In this document: positions 27,101 through 36,237 of the stretch, piece by piece
Layout: each line of letters starts with the position of its first letter
Position numbering within the stretch: the first letter of the stretch is position 1
Source of the DNA: Baylisascaris procyonis
Taxonomy: Eukaryota; Nematoda; Chromadorea; Rhabditida; Ascarididae
Length of the DNA stretch: 64,000 bases
Assembly (NCBI GenBank): GCA_037389465.1
Contig: JAZARR010000174.1
Location: forward strand, 1,984,001 to 2,048,000
Direction of reading: 5' to 3'
Position numbers and translations under genes: made by a program
Notes under the pieces: generated by a model
Told to the model about the DNA's origin: nothing
Database searches by the model: none
What the model saw: only the letters and a program-made list of their open reading frames with translations

Positions 27101-30100
27101 TCGTTGTTCCAGTGTGACTTGCTGCTGAAAATATTTCATTACCGATGGAAAAAATTGACATAGTTCGATGTCAAAATGGATTATGGTGAAATTTGATTAC
27201 AGTGAGAGAGAGGAAAGGGAGGGCGGGAGACACAACAGAATGACTATCAAGGCTATCACCTGGCAGATTAGTAGTAGAGCAGTCTAACATGGTGAAAAAC
27301 AATTGAGGTTCTCCACCCCTTCCCCCTCGGACAAATGCGACTTTCTTATAACAACATAAAACTGTTTTAAAATAGATTTAAAGACTATGAAACAATAATC
27401 TGCAATACTCTACGATGATAAACAAAACATTATTCAAAAGGAATTCAGTTCGAAGGTACAGCACTTTATGCCATTAGAAAAGTTGGTACGCCAACAACTT
27501 TAAAAAACCAGTTGACCGTTACTCAAGAAAGCAACATCTTTACGGCCTGAGACAATCGAACTAAGCCACAAAACAAAAGGCAAAATTAGAATCACCTTCT
27601 CAAATCAAGAAATTTCATATTCTCACTTAAAGCAGAACAACTTTGCAGGTGTAAATCTGGCAACTGCTCAAGTCAACCTTTATCCACTTAAATTCAAGCT
27701 AAATTTTTGTATACCTTCTACGGCGATTTACAACAGAAATTTCTGAAAATCAACGGATGCCATGTCAGATAAAATTTTCCTTTCTCCTCTCTTCTTCCCC
27801 CCCCCCTCTCCCCCCACCTCCCTATTGCTAAAAAGGGCATCATCTGTGTGTGAAATAAAGCACTGTACAGAACTTCCGTAAAAAGTCAATGTGGAAGCAA
27901 GATGAAAGCTCAAACAAATCAATAGGTATTAATCAGCTCATCTATAAGACTCCACTTAAGTTATTGTTTTTACCGTTTTGAATTATAACTGTGTAAAAGT
28001 TTTGTTAACAAAATATAAGATTTCAAAGAACGAAGATGATCAAAGACAAAAAATGAGAGGAAAAACATATGTACGTACATAGCAGAAAAGCAAAAAATAC
28101 AACGAATATATGAAGAGGAGAACGAAGAAATGATGTGAAAGCGAATTCTTTTTCAATTATTATAACAAACCACCTTTTCTTCTTTGCTCGAAGTGGAACG
28201 ACCATTTCCAATAGAAATAAAACATTCTTTCATGCTCAAATCCATCAAAAAATATCTTACTTCTTCTACGATAATCCTCTTTTTAGTATAAATCGTCATA
28301 AGAAATCGGAACTGCCAGAACTTCCCCTCCTTTATAATGCAATATCTGCGAATTTGCAGACCTTCCATCAATCAGCAGTGCAAATAGATTCAAAATTTTG
28401 AGACATTCACTGAAAGCATTGACGGTCGGAGAATCTATTCCAGGAAAAGGGAGGGCCCTATGCTTAATATTTTAATATGAAAGGACCTCCTTCCTGTCTG
28501 TCCTCTCGATCTGCGAAGTAAAAGTTACTCTAGGTGCACCCATAATGAATTTCTTCTAACAACTACAAAAATCTCCTACAATAAAATTACCGAAGAAAAC
28601 AATCATAACGTTTAGATGACAGCACACTTCAAAACTGTAATAAGGGATAACGTTTTAAAGCTTTATGTGCGATGGAAATACATTCCAACACGATGATAGC
28701 ATGAAAGATCATCGAGGCGATAAATGAGTTTTTTGACAATCATGTGCCCCTCAACTGCGCCATAAGTAAGCCAGCCACAAATGCCTCAGCATCACTACTC
28801 TGCCATTATTGATATCAAATCTCTGCTAATGAAATATCAACTCCATCGCAGAAATCTATTCAATTGAACAATTCAAATAGCGATCTCTTTTAGACATTAG
28901 CCCCCATTTTCATGGCCACTTTAATGTTTTTATAATATTTACATAAAAACGCACCCTTCAGAGAGGGAAAATTAAAACAAAGTAGCACATCTTAATAACA
29001 AATTTGAGTTGATATCAATAATAATGACTCCCTCATCTAAATTTTTGTCACTCATTAAGCAATTGCATCAAAATTTTATAACAAGAATCACCAAATAACT
29101 GAACACAGCTCAATATGACAGGATCCATCCTGAACTAAAAATAATAATGGATGAGCTTACATCCAAACGAGGATGAGAACAGACTGCCCGACTGCGTGGT
29201 CTGGCTCGAGCCAAAGATCGACGTTGCACCTCCAAAAGCATTTGGTTGCGATGTGGTCGTCGAGCCGAACAACGGCTTCGACTGTCCAAAGAATGAAGAT
29301 GACGTCGTCGCGGTTGGTTGTGTAGTTCCTGAAACACAACTTCTATTTCTTGAAGCTGTAATGCTTACCGGCAGCCTTGAGAAACAACGCTAGAGACAGA
29401 TGAGGAAAAGAAACGACTACGCATGAAATAGATATCCCACTCCGATAACCTAACTTCAGATCGCTATACCCAATGAATCAAATTCAGCGCAAAGAAAACG
29501 GCATATTAAGCACTTTCAAGGCCTTCTTAAATGACCACCCAGTATTAAACAACTAGACAGTATTAGTAATCACCGGTTTAAAAATTCAAGCAAACCGCCA
29601 CATAATCGTTTTAGTAACCACCTTTCTCACGAAAAGATGAAATGTGAACTGCTAAAGCCACAGAATAATTCAAAATTTATTACTACTTTTAAAGAATGGA
29701 AGTGCAAAATTTCAGTATAGATCCGCCATTTGGCTACAATTACCTCGCCACCTAAAACGAGGTACTGCTCGAAAGTTGCCACAGGTTTTATACTGACGAG
29801 GATGAACTCTGTACGCCCCTAGTATGGTCAATGCCCTTCAAAATTGGCAATGGCATTTGCTGCGTTAAGAGCAGTTTTGAATGAAATTTGACAATGGGAT
29901 TCACGAGAAGTGCAATATCCGATAACGCTGACCGCGATACTGCGGCACCCACCAACATGCCACGATAGGTGGACATCAATAATTTTTAAAGTAATACTCT
30001 AGATTTTGCGATATTTAATAAAAAGAAACCGGTCTGTTCGTCCCCTTTCTCTCACCTTCCTCCCCCTCCCCTATCTTCATGACCTGAAGGCAATCGCTTT

Positions 30101-31795
30101 ATTCGATACTAAATCATAGCCACTAAAGCAACTAATGAAGTGCCTTCTGAGACAGATGTGTGTTGTGTGGTTTGCTGTCAATAAAAATCATGCGCATTTG
30201 CGCCAACGAAAAGATTACTGAATTACAACTTCCTGCATTTTTCCACCCCCCCCCCCCCACCCAAAAACCGAAAAACTATTTCATAAATGACTGCACCATA
30301 ATAAAGGTAATGGTCCAAAACTGAATACGTGCGGGCAAACAATGATTCCTGCTCTTCTAAAAACTCTGAAAATTTAAAAACACAATGGAAACAACGAAAC
30401 AGCGATTGAAAAGCACCGATTCTGTTGTAAAATTTCTTCAGTTTTTGATTAAACAACGAAAGTTTCCACTTTTCAGTAAACAATCATTGATCACCTGTGC
30501 AATTTCACTTCTACATCGTTGTCTATATTATAATGCAACTAGGCTAGCAATTGGCCATGCCATGAAATGTTCTACAGAAAAGAGGGGATGAGTAAACTGA
30601 GGGGGGATGGCAAGGAAGATGAAAGGAGAAACAATTTCCTAGAAAACTGTAACTCAGCAAGCTGGCAAATGCCACACAACGTATCTCCAATCAAAGTCAC
30701 ATTCGCATAAAAACCAACCGAAAAGCGATGATTGTTGTGTCGATGAGGCAAACAATGGCTTCTGACCAAAAATGCCACCACTTTGCGTAGTTGACGCCGA
30801 GCCAAAGCCTACAGTAGGCTTTGAAGCGGTCGATCCGAATATCGAGCTGCCCGCTTCAATTATATTCGTTATTTGTAAGCATCTCAATATAATAGAGTAG
30901 AAAAATGATGTCATAAAGAAAAGAAATCTGCTGATATATATTTCTGTTTTCTTGTCAGCTCTGTTTCACTCCTTGTCAGCAAAGCAGATGAAAATGAAAT
31001 CACTCTTTTACACTCTCAATAACGACCTTCTTTCGATCAGATCAAAAGCATGTAGAAATATTATAGGGAGATGTTGAATACACAAATACAGAAAGTTTGC
31101 TTGAAGTATGAATAATGATGAGTTGAGAAACAGTGAAGTATGAAAGTTTGAGAAAACTTACAATCCTGGCATGAAGCCGAAATCAAGGAAAATAGTTATA
31201 GATGGGAGATAAAGCCCATGTCTATTGAAGAGGGAGGGAATTATTTGAGCAACTTGTTTACTAAGCTAAAAAGGAAGTGTCAACTGCAGCTGAATTATCA
31301 GCGCTAATATCGTCACTATCCCAATCCTTCAAATCATTTTAGGAAGCCTATGAAACAAAGACATTCCATTTCGACAAGGATTTTGACTACGATCAGATGG
31401 ATGAGGTGATGGGGAAGAGGAGATCAGCAACGGAAAGGATCCACCATTTTTCATCACAATGTATTGCTAGGGCAGCTCTTGACACATATAAGATCAATAT
31501 CAATAAGAAAAAATTGGTAATGGAAAAATGATGGTAACATTACCATGGGAATTTTAATACAATTATCACTAAAATTATAACACAATTCTCAGCAAAATTA
31601 TAGCACAATTACCATTGAATTTATAACACATAAGTTTGCGGATAACTGACAGAAAATACGACTTGAAAATGATGCTCTGGAAATCACACAAAAGAAGAGT
31701 TATTAAACCGAGTTATAGAAAATACAAAAATAGTAATAAAACTCACTCCCGAATGCAGATGACGTTGTCGAGGTTCCGAACGGTTTTCCAAACAT
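239..31795 (-). CDS. NUP98: NUP98-NUP96 nucleoporin precursor, 3' end beyond the window
   Basis: Precursor of two nuclear-pore proteins: Nup98 (FG nucleoporin of the permeability barrier and mRNA export) and Nup96 (scaffold subunit of the Y complex). I reconstructed 30 exons by reading the minus strand for conserved segments and GT-AG borders; every junction keeps phase, giving about 1,467 codons. Order of landmarks: start MFGKPFG at 31795, FG repeats, GLEBS motif, linker, autoproteolytic domain ending HFTKYGL (12.2 kb), acidic start of Nup96 DDESDDD (8.7 kb), RIGWARG + GMFANSA (5.2/4.6 kb, matching human RVGWGPNWTLANSG), DYAQMV, and SWHLWCVL...AIFVLMHIDDA (394-239). The last exon ends at a GT donor with two bases of a split codon, so roughly 200 C-terminal residues lie outside the window. 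Exon coordinates are in the block entries below. Introns run from about 110 bases to 3.4 kb. Identification is very secure; a few exon borders are less so. Confidence 0.95.
3207..3522. repeat. 158-bp perfect tandem duplication in a NUP98-96 intron
   Basis: Two adjacent copies (about 3207-3364 and 3365-3522) with no difference that I can see. They lie in the intron between the exons at 3578-3695 and 2861-3099. Each copy is open on the minus strand and encodes AFLKAQLVLKASEVLYLEGD, but joining the flanking exons directly gives the spacing of human Nup96, so I treat the unit as intronic. Confidence 0.9.
5232..8721 (-). CDS. NUP98: NUP96 N-terminal segment, exons 20-23
   Basis: Exons: 8554-8721, 7547-7634, 6310-6453, 5232-5462. 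Exon 20 joins exon 19 in phase 0 to give YGLP|DDESDDDAPNPEQ, matching human YGLQDSDEEEEEHP, so Nup96 begins with the usual acidic tail. Exons 21-22 encode disordered sequence (DISEMPTPFRNG; TLLDFDQTIDSITFTP). Exon 23 (LDELMEDSFALNLMKSEAKA ... ETLVDEALRSLRRTRIGWARG) reaches the conserved GRSFRVGWGP region. Two extra segments, 7045-7078 and 6688-6926, could be spliced between exons 21 and 22 without breaking phase. They lack recognisable homology and strong donors, so I left them out; the length without them matches the human segment (about 200 residues). Confidence 0.8.
7961..8035. repeat. G-rich tract on the plus strand (NUP98-96 intron)
   Basis: Twelve consecutive G at about 7979-7990 within a G/A-rich stretch with several GGG runs; C-rich in the transcript. 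Confidence 0.7.
8722..12161 (-). other. Long NUP98-96 intron between APD and Nup96 exons
   Basis: 3.4 kb. Frames at 11208-11390 and 11859-12044 were considered as exons and dropped because exons 19 and 20 join in phase 0 and restore a human-like sequence (YGLP|DDES). Holds a 35-base tandem repeat at 11127-11196. Confidence 0.65.
11127..11196. repeat. Two-copy 35-bp tandem repeat
   Basis: TTAGGCAAATTCTTTAATAG... and TTAGGCAAATTCTTTGATGG... are adjacent, each continuing GATAATTTG. Confidence 0.8.
12162..14997 (-). CDS. NUP98: NUP98 exons 16-19: autoproteolytic (APD) domain
   Basis: Exons: 14867-14997, 13726-13888, 13063-13206, 12162-12305. The domain starts near PAGIRLRRRDYMCEPSLEQL (human GIVLTKVGYYTIPSMDDL) and continues with FTLRRLAYGSVFWPGPFDLS, the strand NEVCVYPNDASKPPIGEQLN, FAEISLERVWP, and [23 protein letters not shown]. 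Known function: the APD cleaves the precursor after the Phe of HF(S/T), releasing Nup98 and Nup96, and anchors Nup98 to the pore through Nup96 or Nup88. The residue after the scissile Phe is Thr here, where human and yeast have Ser. The expected His is present two positions before it. Phases are 0 at the ends of exons 17, 18 and 19. Confidence 0.92.
14761..14826. repeat. G-rich tract on the plus strand (NUP98-96 intron)
   Basis: Several GGG or longer runs (GGTGGGG, GGGGGGGGG, GTAGGGTG, GCTGGGAGG) spaced within loop length for a G-quadruplex. Confidence 0.6.
16077..18444 (-). CDS. NUP98: NUP98 exons 11-15: linker before the autoproteolytic domain
   Basis: Exons: 18243-18444, 17681-17911, 17390-17528, 16640-16747, 16077-16220. 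Exon 11 carries the last FG (GFGS), then AAANVVAAPTAPIVLGAD and PYGDSPLLK, which match the human segment AANVPVLPPPVILVG...SPFGDSPLF. The rest is low-complexity, Ser/Arg/Asp-rich and unlike any fold, as in other Nup98 linkers. The exon 11-12 junction is the one doubtful join. A GC donor at 18242 gives ...SPTN|MERQMRFL, which aligns with human PTNPAAQKAL. A GT donor 33 bases downstream (exon end 18210) also keeps phase but adds a hydrophobic stretch VFFFDWPRH. Confidence 0.8.
16226..16395. repeat. Degenerate (TA/TG)n-rich segment in an intron
   Basis: TATGTATATATGCA-type units without a fixed period. Confidence 0.6.
19551..31795 (-). CDS. NUP98: NUP98 exons 1-10: FG repeats and GLEBS motif
   Basis: Exons: 31747-31795, 30719-30853, 29161-29328, 26982-27124, 26103-26262, 25431-25624, 24252-24350, 23511-23670, 21630-21710, 19551-19652. 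About 38 FG dipeptides occur through to exon 11, mostly as xxFG in Thr/Ser/Gln/Ala-rich spacers, with some GLFG (exons 6, 8, 9); they form the disordered cohesive barrier that transport receptors bind. Exons 4-5 hold the GLEBS motif that docks the mRNA-export factor Rae1/Gle2: TGTTIKFDPP, then NTKHMCITAMKQYEGKSLE, then ELRCEDYIANRRG, closely matching the vertebrate motif. Start: ATG at 31795 follows a TTTATTTCAG acceptor by six bases and begins with the MFxKxFG typical of the family. The exon 2 acceptor (TTGAAG) is weak, so its first bases are less certain. Confidence 0.9.
21129..21290. repeat. (AT)21 microsatellite with degenerate flank
   Basis: 21129-21170 is pure AT; 21171-21290 is a decayed TATG/TACATA continuation. 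In the intron between NUP98 exons 9 and 10. Confidence 0.9.
24468..24629. repeat. Polypurine tract (polypyrimidine in the NUP98 transcript)
   Basis: About 160 bases almost entirely A/G on the plus strand with few interruptions, 120-280 bases upstream of the NUP98 exon 7 acceptor. Confidence 0.8.
27797..27825. repeat. C-rich tract (G-rich in the NUP98 transcript)
   Basis: CCCCCCCCCC, CTCTCCCCCC and CCTCCC runs in the intron between exons 3 and 4. Confidence 0.7.
30243..30262. repeat. Poly-C run in a NUP98 intron
   Basis: Thirteen consecutive C at 30246-30258 flanked by CCA and ACCC. Confidence 0.85.
31558..31630. repeat. 23-bp minisatellite in NUP98 intron 1
   Basis: Three imperfect units: ACAATTATCACTAAAATTAT, ACAATTCTCAGCAAAATTAT, ACAATTACCATTGAATTTAT, each followed by AAC or AGC. 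Just over 100 bases downstream of the exon 1 donor. Confidence 0.8.
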
Positions 31796-31801
31796 TTCGC
31801 T

Positions 31802-31816
31802 CTGAAATAAATAAAT
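31802..31816 (-). promoter_or_regulatory. Splice acceptor just upstream of the NUP98 start codon
   Basis: Reading the minus strand, TTTATTTATTTCAG ends six bases before the ATG at 31795 (leader AGCGAA). Such short leaders right after a T-rich acceptor are typical of spliced-leader trans-splicing in nematodes. A conventional 5'-UTR intron is the alternative. Confidence 0.6.
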
Positions 31817-34800
31817 GCACATTTGAACGGATCCAACTCAACTCCACTATCATTTATAATCTCACAATTACATTACTATGCGTGAGGCTATTCAACTCTG
31901 ATATCTCTCATAGAAGAATATCAACGTAGCATATCATCCAACGCTAAATTCAAATGCAACCCAACGCGAGTTATAGGCTCTTTTTTGTTTTGCATGTATT
32001 GTGGCGTTTTTTGTGACATGACCGGAAGATGATGTAGTGCACACCAACCACAAGTGTATAGCTTCTTGCAATTCTCTAAAAAAAAATTGCTTCGAAATTA
32101 TTTACATTAATGTAAAGTGGTGTGGTTTCAACAAAATTCTACTTTGATTGCTATTATCTGTTAACAAGTGATCTGTTGTGATCAAATAAGTTTTGAGATC
32201 TGAGTGTTTGTGATGATTTTTATTGTGTAACAAGTTGTTTGCTCATACTTGTTTGATCTTGATATGATATCTATCCCGTGCGGATTATGACTTCCTCATT
32301 TTTTCGGGGCAGTAGTCGAAGATATAATAGGCTACAATCTTGCTTGCTAATCTTGTTTATTACTCTTACTCGTAGTAAACAAGTTTCTACTCCCCACTAG
32401 AATGCACTCACACACCACAATCGGTCGCATTATCAATTCTTCGTTCTTAAAAAATATCATCACAATAAAAAAATATTCAAATATACCTATGATCAATTAA
32501 ATAAACTATCGCTTTGATTAGCAACAAAAGCAGGGATGATCAATAATTCATATTTTACAGTCCAGCCAAGCTAGTGAAGGGCTTAGAGGGATCATAGGCA
32601 TTAATCGAGACTGTCGAAGAGAGTGAAAGTAAAACGTTTGTTCATATTGTCTCAACATCGATATACGAGTGCTTCCGGGCCCTATTATATGGTAATGGGA
32701 TAATAACTGAAATCACATAGGCTAATCCACTAAATTCTCTACAAAAAAATTTATTTTATTGCTTGAAATTCCAAAACAAAGCAATCCACGAGATCTTGAA
32801 GCTCAAGCATTCTACCTGGCGGTAATCTATGCTTAATTGAAGCCTATTTTCTAATATGCATATGGTACATCTCTAGCGGTTGATACTATCAAAAAGGTGA
32901 TAGCGAAATATATATAAAGAGAACAACAACTATGTACCATTCACTGCTGGATTTGGAATGTTTTTAGTGCCTTCAAATTATCTGTGAATATTTTTAAGCT
33001 CTGCTATCAAGTACACCTAAAAATCTGAAGGTAGTTAGTGCTCTATTAGTTCATCGAACGTTTCAATTCTGGTGAGAAATGAAAAATTCAGATGACATCT
33101 TAGAATGTCATGTTACACCTATAAAACAACTATATTTACGAGTCTTTCCTACCTCTTGTAATCCCGTCGAATAGGATTTTAAAAAAATTGTTTTCATTTG
33201 TGACAGCCAAACAATTTCACAGTTAGACGGTCACCTCACAGGTGGGACCTTTCTAATCCGCTAACCTTCCCAATTTTAGGACTCGATTCGCATCACAGGT
33301 TCATGCTCACTTAGCTGTCATCAACAATTCCTGGTTTCGATTACGACGAAAATCGCAACGAGTTTACAACTTGGTTAATAAAATCGAAACTTGTGGCTAT
33401 CTACCAGAAAAAACACAAATGAAAAGTTTGAGCAGCTGCTTTAACTCAGTATCGATCAACCAACCGGAACATTTCGAAACCGACGACCACATCAACCAAC
33501 CTCAACAATTCACCCCACCAATCAAAGTAAATTTCAAACAAGAGCCAAGCCAATCTTCAACTTTTCGTCGTATTCGCCAACCCGCGAACTGTCTTCAAAT
33601 TATTCAATTCCATTCGCAATATTTTCAAAAAACAATGCTTGGATTCATTTTGCATTGAGTCATGAAACGTTACCGTGTTGAGATCGCTAAAAGCAATTGT
33701 TTTTTGGAATTTTACCATCAATTCTGTCTGTTGATGTAGTCATGGAAGATTTCTGAGAAATTGACCCGATATCGAGTACGGAGATGATGCATTTTTCCCT
33801 GCGAACCGCGAACGGAGCTGATCTCGTGCCATCCATTGCGTACACACCGTTACCGTACTCTGCACTCTGCAAGTGATACTAACGCCGATGCAATTTTTTG
33901 CATTCGGACATTCATTATTTGACATTTTACGTTGAACGATGGAAAAAATCGCATGTTTCCATTCAAATGTTTATGTTGCTGTGATGCGTCACCCAAACAT
34001 TGCAGATAATGATGGTCCATCCAGCAAGTGCACTTCCCTTCCTTCAATTGAGCTGAAATTTTGCATGGGGACATTATTTGACATTCCGAATTGAATGATG
34101 GGAAAAGAAATCGCATGTTTCTATTACAACTTTTCGAGTTTCTGTGATGGGCATTAGTATTCGCTTGCAGAGCACAGAGTATGGTGGTGGTGTGTTCGCA
34201 GTGAGAGGCACATGGTCAGCTCCTTTCGCGGTTCGCAGTCAGGATGCCGTCGTTGTCTGCAATTGTGCCGCCCGTGCTTCACAATTTAGTGTATAAAAGT
34301 CCACAAAAACATCGACGATATAACTGCTTAGTTAAATTCTTGGAAGGTCTCGTCTACTTTCTGGTTATTTTTTATTTTTTCATGTATTTTTGGATGGGAA
34401 AACCTGGGGAGTTGTTTCTTATGCACTATAAATGGAAAATGCCTAGCACTCTTCCTTGATGATTCATATTTCAATGGGTCTTGTAAAGAAGATCGAAATC
34501 ACATCAAATACGAAGATTATCCTACAGAAGCAAGTTCGTCTTTTACAGCTGAATATACCCTCCGTCTGTGTTGTCATATATTTTCGATCACGGGGCACGA
34601 TCTTATTTCCTTGTTGTTGTTCCTTTGAAATACCGGAGTTTCTTGGTGTTTTGGATGTAGGAGATGGGATGAGAGGAGGGGAGGGGGGGGAATTTTAAAA
34701 TGCCGTTTCTTGATTAAAGTAGGTTAGATGATTTTATGGAAGATGAAGTAGTGCGGATTATATGAAACTAACTGTCCAGTTAAATTGTTTTGTTGAATAT

Positions 34801-36216
34801 TATTCAAAAAAGCGCCCTATGGCGACATTTTTCTTGTATGTATGTCTACGTCTGCTTATGTCTGTGTCTGTCGTAATTGTGGGCACTATTTACCGATATC
34901 TCTTTGTATTTTTTGGCAATTATTTCCTTTTATATTGCGCATAGATTCTTCTTACAGTGGGTACAAACTGTTCTTTTATCATCGTTGGTTAATCGTTCTA
35001 TGCATATAACCTAATAATATTACTAGTATAGAAAAGACTAACTTAAGTCATTGCTATTCCAGTGATAGAGAATAGATATCCTTGAGCGCTGGTAATCCTC
35101 ACTGAGTACCTTCCTTCCCTCTTTCTAGTCATTTTTATTTTATCGAGTAAGAAAGTGGATTTTCAATGTTCCTGGGAAATTACCGTCGAAACAATTCGAA
35201 TACTATTAGGACGGTTATAGTTGAAATTTCACAAAGTTTGAAAATGCAACATGTTAACTAAGTAACCAGCACTACTGTATTCATCTTTCGTCAGTAAAGA
35301 AGGGTCCATACAACTAATTCTTGGCGCTTATTGAAGAGCGGAATCAAACGTGGAGTCATTTACATTCCTGATGAATGTTTTATCATGGAGACTATGCATC
35401 TTTTTTCATTTCAACATTTGTCAACTATGCTGAAATATTTTGGAAGAATTATAAAAATATTGGAAAAGATATCTTTTATATAAGACGTATAGTGATTTCT
35501 TCAATAATAATACTCTAGCGTTGTAATCAAAGAACATCAAATGAGCGACGACCCAAATAAAATAGTTTTATTCTCGATCTTAGCAGATAACACCATATTC
35601 AGAAAGTTTTTGGTGTTGCAGGCAATTATTTCAATATTATAACTCATTACAGCATCGTATCATCGCAGATTCGATGTTCATAATTAATAATACCCCGATA
35701 TATCACGATTTCAGAAACGTTCTGCTAGTTGAGATCGCATCTTATGATAATAATCTGATATATCCACAATTAAAAAGATTTTTTTAAAGAAAGTAGTCTA
35801 CTATCATAAGAGAACGCTAATATCTGAGTCAATGATAATATTGTCAATCACGATTCATCTCTTGCAGTAATTGGCACTCATTTCTCATAAGCTTTATGAT
35901 CGATGAAGATTAGAAAGTCGCCAAATTTTATTGCAGTTTTCCAAATATATTATTTCTTTGATGTTTGCAGTTAGGTTAATGTTATCAAAATCATTTATTC
36001 TTTATTTGAAAAAAAAAATCGTTGGAATAGTAACTCTGTTTTGGAATGTCCATTTATTTCATGTGTTTAACGATAAGATTGATTTCATTTTAAAAAAATA
36101 CTTCAACCTCTCTTCACGGAACTGATAAAATTGGAGAATGGGGAGAGAGAGCTTACGTGAAAATCACCACTAAACGGTGCTTTTATATTGTTTATGTAAA
36201 CGTGCCAACGAGGTAT
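31816..36216. other. Intergenic region between divergent NUP98 and CIAO2B
   Basis: 4.4 kb between two genes transcribed away from each other. No conserved gene seen. The TATA-less promoters of both flanking genes should lie here. A repeat island occupies 33801-34236 (separate entry). A 95-codon plus-strand reading frame at 33371-33658, rich in Gln, Pro and Asn (NQPEHFETDDHINQPQQF), follows acceptor-like CGCATCACAG. It has no recognisable homology and I do not call it a gene. G-rich run at 34672-34691. Confidence 0.5.
33801..34236. repeat. Repeat island: inverted arms around direct repeats
   Basis: Inverted arms 33801-33870 and 34167-34236 match at about 55 of 70 positions. Between them lie two diverged direct repeats (about 33897-33988 and 34058-34150) sharing ACATTATTTGACATT, AATCGCATGTTTC and CTGTGATG. 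Confidence 0.8.
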
Positions 36217-36229
36217 TACTTATTAACAG
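36217..36229 (+). promoter_or_regulatory. Splice acceptor just upstream of the CIAO2B start codon
   Basis: TACTTATTAACAG ends eight bases before the ATG at 36238 (leader GTTGTGAA). Fits an SL trans-splice site; a 5'-UTR intron is possible. Confidence 0.5.
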
Positions 36230-36237
36230 GTTGTGAA

